64,000 nt of DNA from Portunus trituberculatus (taxonomy: Eukaryota; Arthropoda; Malacostraca; Decapoda; Portunidae), in the NCBI RefSeq assembly GCF_017591435.1, contig NC_059300.1, forward strand, positions 19,118,436-19,182,435, given 5' to 3'. The stretch's first letter is position 1. Each line of letters begins with the position of its first letter. This document shows, piece after piece, positions 44,479 to 57,550 of this stretch. The notes beneath the pieces were generated by a model that did not search any database, was not told the origin of the DNA, and saw nothing but the letters and a program-made list of their open reading frames with translations. The position numbers were made by a program, and so were the translations under genes.

Positions 44479-46675
44479 AACAGGAAGCCATTATGGTGGA
44501 CTCATGAGATAGGTAGCCAGATCAGAGAGAAGAAGAGGGCATACAGAGAGTTGCAGAAAAGTGGGGAAGATGTAGATTTGATTAGGTACAGACAGGTCAG
44601 AGATGATTTGAGTAAGGTTATAAAAAAAAGTAAAAGGCAGGCAGAGATAAAACTAGCTAGAGCTGGGAGTAAAGATCCCAAAAAATTATATAGTTATTAC
44701 AAGGTCAGTGATAAAAGAAATAAGGATAGGATTAGACCACTCAGAAAAGATGGTGTAGTAGTGGATCAAAATGAAGACATAGTAGAATTATTGAATGAAC
44801 AATTTTCTTCAGTATTTACTAGGGAAAGAATAGGAAATCCTGTTACAAACAGTGCGACGAGTAGTTTAAGAGCTTTAGAAAATATTGATATAAAACCAGG
44901 AATTATTAGGAAATTTATTCTTGAACTAGACGATAGGAAAGCTAGTGGTCCTGATGAGCTACATGCCAGAGTACTTAGGAGGGTGTAGACAGTATTTCTG
45001 AAGCACTTAAGTTAATCTTTGAAAGATCACTTAGGTTTGCTGAGATACCACAGGACTGGAAGTTAGCTAATGTTACTCCAATATTTAAAAAAGGTAGGAA
45101 GGATGATGCGAATAATTATAGACCGATCAGTTTAACTAGTATAGTATGTAAGATACTAGAGAAAATCATTAAGGGTAGTATTTGGGAGCATTTAAATGAG
45201 AATAGATTAATTAGAGATACCCAACATGGCTTTAGATCAGGGAGGTCCTGTCTTACAAATTTGCTCGATATCTTAGAATATATTACCAAGGAGTTAGATG
45301 ATGGAAATAGCATAGATGTTATATATCTAGATTTTAGCAAGGCGTTTGATAAGGTACCGCATAGGAGGCTAGTGTACAAATTGAGACTACATGGGATAGG
45401 GGTAGGTTAGTTGATTGGATTAGTGAATGGCTTTCTGATAGGAAACAGAGAGTAGTATTAAATGGGGCAATGTCTGAGTGGAAGGAAGTGGTTAGTGGGG
45501 TACCCCAAGGATCAGTGCTAGGACCTCTTCTTTTCTTGGTGTACATTAACGATTTAGATATAGGAATTAGTAGCAAAATATCAAAGTTTGCAGATGATAC
45601 TAAGATAGCATGCGCAGTACAGGGTGAAAAGGACAATTACAGAATACAACGAGACCTGGACAGGCTGATAGCATGGGCAGACAGGTGGCAGATGGAGTTT
45701 AATTCTAAAAAGTGTCAGGTTATGCATTTAGGTAAAGACAACACAAACTTTAACTACGAGATGGAGGGATGTTGGCTAGAGGCAGTAGAGGAAGGAAAGG
45801 ATTTAGGAGTAGTGATAGACAGGACTATGAAATTTTCAAAGCAATGTTTAGAAGCAAGAAATAGGGCAAATAGGATCCTGGGTTTTATAAATAGAAATGT
45901 TAGTTATAAAAGTAAGGAAGTGGTGCGTAGCTTATAAAATTCCTATGTTAGGCCCCATTTAGAGTATTGCATACAGGCCTGGTCACCCCACTATAGGCAG
46001 GATATCAACATGTTAGAAGCAGTTCAGAGAAGAGCAACTAGGATGATACCAGCTTTGAAGCGCCTGGAGTATAGAGATAGATTAAAGGAATTAAACATGT
46101 TTTCATTTGAGAGGAGATGTATAAGAGGGATATGATAGAGTTATTTAAAATGTTCTCAGATACAAACTACATAGATGTGAGATCTTTCTTTACCTTAGAG
46201 GAAGGAAGTAGGACTAGAAATCATGGCAGGAAGATTAGAAAGCAAGGCTGCAGGTTAGATATAAGAAAATATTTCTTTAGTCATAGGGTGGTAGACTTCT
46301 AGAATGCATTGCCAGAGACGGTTGTAAATAGCACTAGTTTGACAATGTTTAAAAACAGATTAGATAAGCACTTAAATTTATTAGATTTATAATTATGTAT
46401 AGCGCTGCATGATAGTTTTTATAAGAAATTTACTATAGTTAAACAAGACATGATCCCCATGTATGGGGACCACAAATTGTAGAGGATTTCGCTGCAGGAC
46501 TTACCCCTGTTAATGGGCCAAATATTTAGAATTAGTATATAATGTATTGTGTACTTGTAAGTGTATCTTTAAGTACTGATGACGAGGTCGCTGTGCGACT
46601 GATACAGGATAACCTAGATGGGCCCTGGTGGCCCTTTGTTATCCTATTATTTATGTTATGTTATGTTATGTTATG
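44479..46675 (+). mobile_element. CR1-type LINE (family F) inserted in a Tigger TIR
   Basis: A 2197-bp 5'-truncated LINE ending in tandem TTATG units (46651-46675). It is flanked by AGGAC (44474-44478 and 46676-46680; a leading G may extend it to 6 bp), and the flanks rejoin to complete the Tigger terminal repeat. The RT runs through three frames. The 3' untranslated region (46390-46650) matches 27660-27930 on the opposite strand. Confidence 0.95.
44500..46390 (+). pseudogene. LINE-F reverse transcriptase, frameshifted
   Basis: DDRKASGPDELHARVLRR near 44925-44985, NNYRPISLTSIVCKILEK near 45110-45165, DVIYLDFSKAFDKVPHRRL near 45315-45370, SGVPQGSVLGPLLFLVYIND near 45491-45555, and FADDTKIACA (catalytic DD) near 45586. 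The thumb and a C-terminal region ending LDKHLNLLDL follow at 46391. Frame changes occur near 44985 and 45405, and stops lie at 45936 and 46301. The endonuclease is missing through 5' truncation. Confidence 0.88.
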
Positions 46676-46683
46676 AGGACTTA

Positions 46684-46686
<3 letters not shown>

Positions 46687-46746
<60 letters not shown>
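46687..46746. repeat. (TA)n microsatellite, 60 bp
   Basis: Lies between the Tigger copy 1 right end and the next TIR element. Confidence 0.95.
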
Positions 46747-46749
<3 letters not shown>

Positions 46750-47593
46750 TGAAGACTCAATACTGAAACTTTTCAATACTCGAACACAAAAGTTCAATTT
46801 AATACTCGAAAAATACCTTATAGTCCAATGTCCACACCCATGGTTTGTAAAAAAGGCTCCCTGGCATCCCCTTCCCCCTCGCCAGTTGTGACTTGTGCTG
46901 CCACAGTCATCTGAATAACATTCTCCTGCATTCTATCTGTAGTTTTTCACTTATAAACTTACATTAACACCATAGGCTTATTAGTGGTGAAAATATCTGG
47001 TAATCAAATGGCCGTACATTTGGTTGTATACAAAGCTGCCATCTCACTTCCCACAGCTGCCACAGTACCGTTCTGATACCATACTACTAGTAATACCAGT
47101 AATACTGGTATTACAATAATATCAGTATACCGATGTCGGTGTGCATCCTTAGTCCTGCTCCAGTCTTGAGAAAAACAAAGTTTTTCTGCGTTGTCGTTAT
47201 TTTTTTCATTTAGAAATTTAAGATGACAGCAGGCTTATTAATGATGAAAATAAGGAATATGGTGAGAGTGCAAATGTTATAATGAGCCACAGCCCTCCAG
47301 TAGTGGATTCACAGGAATCACACCAGGGAGGAACTTTATAAAGATGGATGGTGACTCATCATTCAGTGATTTCCCTCCTCCTCCCCACCTTTCTTTTCTC
47401 CTAAGTTATCCATCACCAGCCTTCACTTATGGTATGTACAAATCAAAATTTTAAAATAATATATTGAAATTTTTATAAACTTGGTTTTTTATAAGATTAG
47501 AACGAATTACCTGATTTACAGGTATCAATAGTCAAACTTTTTGATAATCAAATAGCCATTTGGAAAGAATTAAGTTCGAGTATTGAGTCTCCA

Positions 47594-47596
<3 letters not shown>
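46747..47596. mobile_element. 850-bp TIR element without coding capacity
   Basis: Left end CAGTGAAGACTCAATACT, right end (inverted) CAGTGGAGACTCAATACTCG. Both ends abut (TA)n. No open frame of note inside. By its TA context and CAGT start it is likely a Tc1/mariner-superfamily (pogo-like) non-autonomous element. Confidence 0.8.

Positions 47597-47680
<84 letters not shown>
47597..47680. repeat. (TA)n microsatellite, 84 bp
   Basis: Between the 850-bp TIR element and Tigger copy 2. Confidence 0.95.
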
Positions 47681-49496
<1,816 letters not shown>

Positions 49497-49598
49497 GGTG
49501 ATTCACGAATTTCTCCGGAAAATTTAACTACGCAAGTTTACACAATTCTAAGTAGAAAATACTCTATAAGTATAGGTGTTTTCTACAATGGTTAACAA

Positions 49599-50275
49599 GT
49601 GGGTGGAATTTTAGATTTCAATCCAGACGGGAGGGAGGACAACCACCTGCAAGCGGCTGGATCCCGCCACCCCCTCGCGACCTTGAAACCACTTAGTTGC
49701 CAAGTTGCTGATTTCTCTTAATTTTTACTAGCATTCTTTCAGTCTCAATTTAAGTTTTTTTTTTTTTTCTTAATTATCACCAACTATGTGATCAATTGTT
49801 CTAGGGAACTATGCCACTTTTTCATGGAATAGGCTTTGCGGACACCTAAAGTATTATTGACGGATATAAACATTGCACGATGGCATTATGATGGATATGC
49901 ACCTTAACTTTTACCTCATAGGTGGTGTGGAAAAAAAGTCTAATACAGAAGAATATTGTTGAACATTTACTGGTGTGATCAGTAGTGTGGCATTGCAAGT
50001 GTAGCCTAGCCTAGCACAGATGTCTCGCCGCACTGAATACGTCCTTCAAGAATATTTCAACACAATCCCTGTCACACACGAGAATAACAATGCAACACAC
50101 CTGATGATAATTAAAAAAAAAAACTTTAATTAAGACTGAAAGAATGCTAGTAAAAATTAAGAGAAATCAGCAACTTGGCAACCAAGTGGTTTCAAGGTCG
50201 CGACGGGGTGGCAGGAGCCAGCCGCTTGCAGGTGGCTGTCCTCCCGTCTAGATTGAAATCTAAAATTCCTCCCAC
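49599..50275. repeat. Foldback repeat with about 175-185 bp arms
   Basis: Arms 49599-49785 and 50103-50275 are inverted copies with few differences (GTGGGTGGAATTTTAG... and ...CTAAAATTCCTCCCAC), loop of about 320 bp without an open frame. A TIR-rich MITE or foldback element. Confidence 0.85.
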
Positions 50276-50389
50276 ACGGGAATTTTATGGGCTAAAGGGG
50301 ATACTTATTAAGGGTACCTCCTATTTCAATATCCAGGATGGCAAGCCTATGGCTGAAGACAGGGAGCAAAGTTAGGAAAGATAGCCTGA

Positions 50390-50866
50390 TTGCTCCTGTC
50401 GAAAGGTGGGTATAGAGTGATGGACAAAAGCAGACCAGGGGCCAATATTCGGATCCGTGAGGCGGTGATGAGCTCCCTTCACCAGATGGAGCCTGAAGAC
50501 CTGGTGGTGGTAGAGGGAGGAGGAAACGGGCTGGAGGATATAGGAGGACGAGAGACAGTGAGAGTGATGGAGGAGATAGTCAGAGTGGTGGAGCGTAAAA
50601 CACACAGGAGGCCCCTGGTGATGTGTATCCCTAAGAGGAGGGACAAGGAGGGTCAGGTCTTTGGCCGGGAGAGGAGATGGGTGAATGGAAAGGTAGTAGA
50701 AAGACTGGAAGACTGGAAATGTGATGGGATGCAGCTGTGGGAGAGGATGGACTGGAGGCAGGTGTGGACACAGGATGGCGTACACATGTCCACTATTGGA
50801 AAGGTGTGGGTGGCCTGGAACTTGGTGGAGTGGGCTCAGCGTTGGGAGGAAGGCAGCAGGGAATAG
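50390..50866 (+). CDS. LINE-E ORF1, SGNH hydrolase-like
   Basis: About 158 residues, possibly truncated at the 5' end. Visible blocks of the SGNH family are RPGANIRIREAV, VVVEGGGNGLEDIG (Gly/Asn block, usually GTND), a PKRR segment, a conserved VNGKVVERL helix and QDGVHMSTIGKVW (Asp-x-x-His catalytic block). SGNH-type ORF1 proteins are known from some CR1/L2-type LINEs and may act on membranes or esters. A function in transposition is not established. The catalytic Ser block would lie upstream of the visible start. Confidence 0.65.
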   Translation: MLLSKGGYRVMDKSRPGANIRIREAVMSSLHQMEPEDLVVVEGGGNGLEDIGGRETVRVMEEIVRVVERKTHRRPLVMCIPKRRDKEGQVFGRERRWVNGKVVERLEDWKCDGMQLWERMDWRQVWTQDGVHMSTIGKVWVAWNLVEWAQRWEEGSRE

Positions 50867-51059
50867 GATAGAATCCAGAGAGAAGGGGCAGGTGTTTGTA
50901 TGAGAGAGGAGGACAGAAGCGTGAAAGAGAGCAGGTTACCGAGAGAAAGGGAACCTGCGGGAGGAGAGTGGGTAAATGTAAAAGGAAGAGGAGGTACCCA
51001 CAGGGCGTCAGGATGCATGAGGATTGGGTGTGTGAATGTGATGGGGCACTGGCAAGTTT

Positions 51060-51908
51060 GAGGATTTATGCAAGGAGCTGAATGAATGGAGCTTGGATGT
51101 GGTAGGTATCACGGAGACTCACCTGCGGGACGTGGTGCATATGGAAGGAAATGAGTTTGTCATGATAGGGAAAGGGCGTAGAAAACAGGATAAGTTAGGA
51201 GGAGGCGTAGCCTTGCTCCACAAAAAGGTGAGGAACCTGAGAGTGGAAGAGCTGGACATAGGAGACAGTGCTGAGAGTGAGGACGTGCTAGCTGTTCGAG
51301 TGGAGTGCAGGAGTGAAAGTGGCAGAGCTGAGAGGATAGTCGTAGTGGTAGTGTATATGACAGTGGAAGGCGACAGAGCAGTTAGGGAGAATGGCAGAAA
51401 ATATAGTGTTTTGAAAAAGATTGCAAGAGAGTATGCTGGAGAGAGAGTGATTGTTATGGGAGACATGAATGCCCACATAGGTATGTTAGGTGAACAAATG
51501 AACAGGAACGGTGAGATGCTGGATGAGCTTGTGAATGAGGTGAGTTTGGAGAATCTCAATGAGACCCTGGCTGAAGGACGAGTGACTTGGTGTGGGAGGA
51601 ACCAGGAGTCTGCGATTGACTACATGCTAGTGAATGGGAGAATGCGTGAAGTTGTTGACCGCATGTGGATTGATGAAGATGGGATGATTGACATAGTCTC
51701 AGACCATAACATGCTGGTGTTAGAGTGCAAGTTGAATGGAAGAGATGGAACAAATGCCAAGGCCAAGAGGAAAAAGTGGAGATTGAGAGATGTAGGATGG
51801 GAGAATTTCCAGGTGGACTTGAGTGAGAGGAGCTGGGAGGATGAAAGTCTAAGCGACGTGGATGAACTGAATGATAGATTTGTAGAAAATGTGAGAATGC
51901 AGCAGTAA
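51060..51908 (+). CDS. LINE-E endonuclease
   Basis: Starts around LDVVGITETHLRD near 51090 (catalytic Glu). VIVMGDMNAHIGMLG is near 51450-51495, AIDYMLVN near 51613, and IVSDHNMLVLECK near 51693-51730 (Asp-His). This is the standard order for an apurinic-type LINE endonuclease. The frame is lost near 51893 after about 270 residues. Confidence 0.85.
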   Translation, partial: EDLCKELNEWSLDVVGITETHLRDVVHMEGNEFVMIGKGRRKQDKLGGGVALLHKKVRNLRVEELDIGDSAESEDVLAVRVECRSESGRAERIVVVVVYMTVEGDRAVRENGRKYSVLKKIAREYAGERVIVMGDMNAHIGMLGEQMNRNGEMLDELVNEVSLENLNETLAEGRVTWCGRNQESAIDYMLVNGRMREVVDRMWIDEDGMIDIVSDHNMLVLECKLNGRDGTNAKAKRKKWRLRDVGWENFQVDLSERSWEDESLSDVDELNDRFVENVRMQQ

Positions 51909-52223
51909 GCCAGATAGGGTATGCAAGAACAAGTGCCAGAAAGCATGCATGTAGGCCGTGGTGGAATAATGAGATCAGGGATGCTAGGAAGGAAAGGAAG
52001 AGACTGAATAGGGTGTGCAGACAGTTAAGAAAGAGGAGACATGAGAGTGAGGAAGCTGAAAGGAGTACCTGAATGCATGGGCAGCGTATGTGAGTCAGCA
52101 GCGAATGACGAAGCGAAAGATAATGAATGCTAAAGTTACAAGTGAGAGAAGTGTGATTCAGTCCCTTAGAGAGAAAGGTATGGAAGGTGGGCGAGAATGG
52201 TATAGATTCCTGAGGGGTGAGGG

Positions 52224-54387
52224 ATGCCTAACAGTGAGAATGTGGAGAGCCTGAAGGTGAATGGGGCAGTGGTGACTGATAAGGAAGAAATGAGAAGGGC
52301 AATAAAAGAGTTTTGGGAAGAGATTGGAGGTGTAAGTGAGGTCTTTGATGTGGATGAAGGACATGTGTCACTGGAGAGAAAGGATGCAGATGAGTTGAAT
52401 GAAAGGATCAGCAGGGAGGAGGTGGAGAAATGTGTGAAGAAGCAGAAGAATGGGAAGGCAGCAGGGCCGGATGAGATACCGTATGAAATGTACAAAAATG
52501 GAGGAGAAGTAGTGATTGATAGGATGACTGAGTTGTTCAACCAGGTGTGGGAGGAGGAGAGAGTGCCGAGAATGTGGAATGAATGCAGGGTGACCTTGTT
52601 GCATAAGGGAGGATATAAGAGTAAGAATGAGTTGAGGAACTACAGGCCGATTGCGTTAGTTAACACAGTAGGCAAAGTGTTCAGTGCGGTGTTGAATGAG
52701 AGATTGTGCAAATGGATTGAGAGAGTTGGAGTGTTAGGCGAAGAGCAAAATGGATTCCGAGTGGACAGGAGAGCAGAAGACAATCTGTTTGTAGTGAATG
52801 AATTGATTGAGAGAAAGAAAAGGGATGGTAGCAAACTATACTTAGGTTTCCTAGACATAGAGAAAGCATATGATAGGGTAAACAGAGAAATGCTAGGTAG
52901 GGTGTTAGAAAAATTGGGTTAAGTGCAAAGATAGTTAACATAGTGAGAAGTATGTATGTGGATACAAGAGCTAAGTATAAACTAGGGATATAGAGACAGA
53001 CTGGGTGAAGAGTGAAAGAGGAGTTAGGCAGGGTTGCATATTATCACCAACCCTCTTTAGCTTATATACAGAAGAATTGGCTGCTAGAATGAGGAGAATG
53101 AATGCAGGTGTAAATGTGGGAAATGATAAGATAGGTGTGCTCTTGTATGCAGATGATGTTGTAGTCATGAGTGAGTCGGCAGAAGAGCTACAGAGTATGC
53201 TTGATGTAGTAGATGGGTATGGAAGAGATTTTGGAGTGAGATTTAGTAGTGAAAAGAGTAAGGTAATGGTTGTGCATAGGTCAGAGGATGAGAGGAACCA
53301 TGTGTGGAGATTAGGAGTGAATGAGGTGCAGCAGACAGATGAATATAAGTATCTGGGGATGTGGATGAGTCCGGATGGCTGTGTAAAGATTAAGAATGAG
53401 AAGATAAGTATGGCAAATCAGTGGGTAGGTCGTCTAGGAAGTGCAGCAAGGATGAGGGCGAGTAAATATGACGTGCTGCGAGAAGTTTGGAAGAGCGTGG
53501 CTGTTCCGAGCATCATGTATGGTATGGATGTGATTGCTTGGAATGAGAGTGAACTAGATAAGTTAGAAATAGGGCAGAATAGAGTTGCAAGAATGGCACT
53601 TAATGCACCTAGATATGCAGCAGTAGAGGCCCTTAGGGGTGATATGGGTTGGAGCACTTTTAGAGAGAGATATGTGAAAGCGACCCTAAAGTATAAGGCT
53701 AGGTTAGAACGAATGAATGATGCAAGGATAGTGAGAAAAGTGTTTCTGTGGAATGTCAGGAGTAGCAAGTGGGGGAAGAGGTGTGTCAGGCTGGTAGCAA
53801 AGAGTGGGTTAGTAAGTAGTTGGGTTTTTCAACAGGTAGAAGGAAGACATTTAGAGAGAGACTGGAGTATGATTGTTAGAAATGGAGAAGGTAGAGAATG
53901 GGATGTAAGGAAGTGGAAGAGTGAGATAGACAGAGTAGTGAAAGGTGTGGGACTGGATGACTGGAGAAATAGGATGGAGCAAAAGAGTACCTTGGTATGG
54001 TATAGAGAGAAAGAGGCCCCAATGTATGAAAAGTGGTATGACGGAAGCCTGGGTGGTGATCTTCTCTTCCGAGCTAGGGCACAGTGCATGGATGTGAATG
54101 CAAGGAATTATAGATGGTCAGAGTCCTGCAGCAAAGTGTGCCAGATGTGTGACTTGGGAGAGGATGAGACAGTGGAACATGTGGTGGTGGAGTGTGTGAA
54201 GTATGCCAGAGACAGGCATGAGATGATGCAAGTGGTGCTGAGGGAGCTGGGGCATGACAGAGTGGAGATGACAGGAAGGGAATGGATGGTGTTGCTGCTG
54301 GGACTGTGTGGGGAGACGAATGAAAGGATGATTGAGGCTGTGAAAGAGTTCCTGGAGAGAATGTGGCGTGCCAGATGCAGGAACTAG
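52224..54387 (+). pseudogene. LINE-E reverse transcriptase and C-terminal CCHC
   Basis: First part (52224-52922): KAAGPDEIPYEMYKNGG, LRNYRPIALVNTVGK, GFLDIEKAYDRVNREMLGR. After a frame break around 52920-53005 the second part runs open for 460 codons: GVRQGCILSPTLFSLYTEEL, the catalytic YADD near 53150, SEKSKVMVVHRSEDERNH, a thumb and connection region, and CQMCDLGEDETVEHVVVECV near 54141-54200 (CCHC-type). Ends at the stop at 54387. Confidence 0.88.
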
Positions 54388-54518
54388 TGGTGTGAAAGAT
54401 GGTGATTGCCCTCTTTGTTGTCTGGTGTTCTTTTTGTTCCCTACAGGAGCTGCCGATACAAAGGCCTGACCCAGAAGAAATTCTGCGTCACCTGTACCAT
54501 CAAGATCAAGATCAAGAC

Positions 54519-54592
54519 AGGATTCGAACCCGTGCGCTTGGAGACCCCTCGGATCCCAAAGCACGCACGGATCCACTGTACCACGGCGGCCC
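54519..54592 (-). ncRNA. tRNA-like / SINE-head segment
   Basis: On the minus strand an A box TGGTACAGTGG (54583-54573) and a perfect B box GGTTCGAATCC (54530-54520) are spaced 42 nt apart, with a Pro-like TTTGGGA anticodon-loop sequence in between. It lies between the LINE-E tail and the right TIR. It could be the head of a tRNA-derived SINE or a tRNA pseudogene. I did not verify a full cloverleaf. Confidence 0.55.
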
Positions 54593-54689
54593 ATTGCAGA
54601 AAACACCTATACTTATAGAGTAATTTCTGCTTAGAATTGTGTAAACTTGCAGTTGTTAAATTTTCCGGAGAAACTCGTAAATCACCCTG

Positions 54690-54888
54690 TATATATTGTT
54701 GGGTCTGATGCTTATTAGTGGATGTGTCTAGTATGGATGCATAATGGCAAATAAAGCACAGATAATAATATGGAAATGTTAAGGTGTGTCTCATTTTATC
54801 AGTAAATAAATAGTAGAGTGTGGATTCTTAAAACTTTGAGAATAACTAAGGAAAATTAAGTGCTCTAAGGGAAAGAGTGTGAACTCAC
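54690..54888. other. Intron DNA, nothing recognised
   Basis: AT-rich sequence between the TIR composite and the phosphatase exon. Confidence 0.5.
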
Positions 54889-54965
54889 CTGTACATGGTT
54901 GGCATTAATGTAGTCAGAGTTGGAAACCCCGTGAATACAGGTAAGAACTACCCGAGTATCATCAT
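54889..54965 (-). CDS. Receptor-type PTP exon: DYINAN region
   Basis: 77-bp exon with acceptor AACAG (54966) and donor CAG|GTGAGT (54888). It begins with two bases of a split codon and ends in phase 0. It encodes DDTRVVLTCIHGVSNSDYIN then ANHVQ. The split codon completed by the upstream exon gives Tyr, so the joined text reads PYDDTRVVL, standard for PTP domains. The donor matches the phase of the 38134-38274 exon. Confidence 0.94.
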
Positions 54966-55326
54966 CTGTTTGACAAACATTAGTATTACTGAGGATATTT
55001 ATTATATCCTTTCTAAATTTTGACAGAAATACAATTTACAGTCCAGTGTTTTATTTGATATGCTATGATGTGAAGTTAATGAAATGAACATCAACAAATA
55101 TTTACCATAGTATCATACCTTATCTGAGTAATACCTACATCAACAATAAATTTAACAAAATAATTCACAACAGGTAAAGATACAGCATTTGTGACATGGA
55201 AATATCTATTATGGTTATCTATTGATTGACAAATAGGTAAAAATTCTGAAGCTGCTCTTGAACATGAAATCATAGAGAGTTCAGAAATGTAGAAAAGTAT
55301 TCAACAGACTAATAAATAAAACTTAC
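54966..55326. other. Intron DNA, nothing recognised
   Basis: 361-bp intron between two phosphatase exons. Confidence 0.6.
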
Positions 55327-55372
55327 AAGGGTGGTTGTTTTTGAAGCGATTCTTGGCCTTGTTTTCCGGAAG
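55327..55372 (-). CDS. Receptor-type PTP exon: substrate-recognition loop
   Basis: On the minus strand the donor CCTT|GTAAGT (55326) ends the exon in phase 1. It encodes LPENKAKNRFKNNHP. The motif KNRY of the phosphotyrosine-recognition loop is KNRF here. The 5' boundary is not certain. I set it at the CTCAG acceptor (55373), but the open frame continues a few codons further (SMTVAQ) before the repeat-rich DNA. It is the first recognisable exon in the window, and upstream exons must lie outside. Confidence 0.8.
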
Positions 55373-55404
55373 CTGAGCCACAGTCATGCTCTTGTTTAAA
55401 CTTA

Positions 55405-55467
55405 ATGGCACAGTCTGTCCAAAGTCACCACATAAATGGAAGACTAAAACACAGACTGATATCACTC

Positions 55468-55537
<70 letters not shown>

Positions 55538-55594
55538 CAGTCTGTCCAAAGTCACCACATAAATGGAAGACTAAAACACAAACTGATATCATTC

Positions 55595-55634
<40 letters not shown>

Positions 55635-55640
55635 TGTGCA
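55405..55640. repeat. Tandem duplication of 127 bp with (GA)n
   Basis: Two units starting ATGGCACAGTCTGTCCAAAG at 55405 and 55532, each ending in a (GA)n tract (55471-55531 and 55600-55631). It lies just upstream of the phosphatase exon. Confidence 0.92.
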
Positions 55641-55649
55641 TGCAGGAGC

Positions 55650-55897
55650 GTATTTACCTAGATGAACTGTACAGGGTTTGAAGAGGAATCATAGTGTCCT
55701 GTCTACATGTCTATATTTATCCAATTTTTCCTTAAAGTGATGCACCTTATGTGCTGTAACAACTTCATCACTCATTGCATTCCACTTTTCCACCGTTCTA
55801 TGTGAAAAACTGCATTATCCAATATCCTTCACACACTGCCTCATCCTAATCTTTACATGTCCTCTTGTCCTTCCAGCTTCTTCTGTCACTAGCACCA
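55650..55897 (-). mobile_element. LINE 3' end, left half of a split copy
   Basis: Minus strand encodes LVLVTEEAGRTRGHVKIRMR, then a stop, FSHRTVEKWN and KLDKY, the C-terminal region of CR1-type LINEs. It continues in register on the other side of the DIRS-C array at 61783 (..GIEEIDKEDL), which shows a clean insertion. Confidence 0.8.
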
Positions 55898-55976
55898 GTT
55901 TTACTTCAGCAAGCCACAATGTCTGCTAGGGGACGCAACACATGAGATAACGCTGCGTTGCTCCACACAGTCAGTT
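55898..55976. repeat. DIRS-C left inverted terminal repeat
   Basis: The outer half (55898-55943) is complementary to 60551-60597. The inner half (55937-55976, CATGAGATAACG...CACACAGTCA) is complementary to 60812-60850. Confidence 0.85.
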
Positions 55977-56228
55977 GCTACATAGCTTTCACACAAGTTG
56001 GAAGTGGTTCTGATTCACTCCTGCTGACCCATGATCCGAGATAGGAGCGGGTCTGTCACCTGTCCGTGATCCGTGATAGGAGCGGAAGGTGCAACGACTT
56101 CCCTTCACGTGTTTTCCTTGCCTTTTCCCGTTATCCCTGCTAGTGGAGCGGGATACACGTGCCCTGTTGGTAAGCAATCAGCTGCTGCTTATGCTGTCAC
56201 CACGCCAGCTGATTCGGCTGTGTTGACA

Positions 56229-57545
56229 ATGTCCTCGGATGATCATCGTCACTCTGGCGTGAATGAAGGCAAGAAACGCCATGCTTCTCATTCTTCTGCT
56301 GTCCCTAGACGATCATCTGGGCATGGCAGGACTCTGTCGAGGTCCAGGACTCCTTCTGTCCATCGTGAGAGATCGGAGTGAGGAGATAAGGCTGGCCACT
56401 TCAACGAGCGGGAGGGAGGCAGGAACCAGTCTACTCCTGCTTCTACCCCTACACATCACAAAGATAATGATGACCCATAGACTGTTGTTATGGATGCTAT
56501 TGCCGAACTTAGGCATGATATGGCTTTGCTTAAAAGGGAGAGACGGGCAGCAGGAGCCGGCTCAGTTTTGGGGGCTGACTCACCTCCCCACGGTTCACGG
56601 TTCGGCACGGCGGCAGACACGGCTCACCCTGTATCCTCTAATGTCCCGCCTCCAGGGCCTCAGGGCTCAACCGGGAGCTTTTCTGGTTTCAGGTCTGACC
56701 CAGCTGTTAGCGATGAGGAAGGGGAACTGGTTTAGGAGGCCCAGTCAGGTAGTGTGTTACTTCAGGATGCTAAATCCTTTGGCCCTACTGACGATGTCTC
56801 CGAGGATGTGGACAAGGACGTGGCAGGTATGGTTAACCATCTGTTCACTAATGGCATGTGGGCAGAGGATTACAAACATATATTGAATGATGACATCACC
56901 AAACGACCTAGTAATTGCCAGGTGCTTTCCCCTGTTGAATGCAATGTGCAGGTCTTGGATGCCTTGAACTCTAAGGCTAGGAAATCAGACTTTTGCCTGA
57001 AGGAGGTTAGCAAAGACTTTGTTAAGGCAGCTTCTATTGTGGTGAAGTCTCTGACTATCCTGGACCGTGTTGCAAATGATGAAGAACACACTGTGGTGGC
57101 GCAGGAGGTCGCCAGGCTCAATGGGGCCCTGGCACTGCTCGGCAACACCAACTTCAGGAATAACTTGACTCGACGACACATCATTAAGAGAGAAATTAAT
57201 CAAAAGTATGCTCATTTGTGTTCTTCCAAGATACTCATGACCCAGCTGTTGTTTGGTGATGATACCTCACAATATGCCAAACAAATCGAAGAAGCAGAAA
57301 AACTTCTCAGCAAGTTTTCCTCCAAGAAGCACCACCTGTTTTGGACCTTTGGCTCTAGGCAACCTGGTGGGGTTAGACCTCGTGGTTTCTTTGGGAGGAC
57401 TCCTTTTCGCGGCTCCTCGTCGAGGTATCATCCCTATGGACAACGCAGAGGCAGCCCGAAGGGAGATAGCCAGCACACCACTCCACGTCCAGCCTCGATG
57501 TCAAAAAACTCGAGGGGCTGGAGACACAGCAATCCCCGGCACTAA
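56229..57545 (+). pseudogene. DIRS-C gag
   Basis: N-terminal part rich in Ser, Arg and His (56229-56381, SSDDHRHSGVNEGKKRHASH), then in another frame MDAIAELRHDMALLKRERRA (56490), and from 56754 an open block to 57545 with helical text (VECNVQVLDALNSKARKSDF, QKYAHLCSSKILMTQLLFGD) and a basic Arg/Gly/Ser-rich C-terminus. No zinc knuckle, as is typical for DIRS gag. Frame breaks near 56381-56490 and 56735-56754. Confidence 0.7.
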
Positions 57546-57550
57546 TCCAG

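Larger units (their letters stand above)
50276..54518 (+). mobile_element. Non-LTR retrotransposon (family E) with SGNH-type ORF1
   Basis: Plus-strand element: ORF1 esterase-like (50390-50866), endonuclease (51060-51908), RT (52224-54387) with a CCHC motif at the C-terminus, a 3' untranslated region with (ATCAAG)n at about 54498-54517. GA-rich coding strand, unlike the AT-rich flanks. Frameshifts near 51893 and 52920 and in 52060-52220 inactivate it. I cannot assign the clade with confidence. Confidence 0.85.

Noticed and set aside
54519..54592. Functional tRNA gene
   Set aside because: A and B boxes are present, but I could not pair an acceptor stem, and it is wedged between a LINE tail and a TIR.
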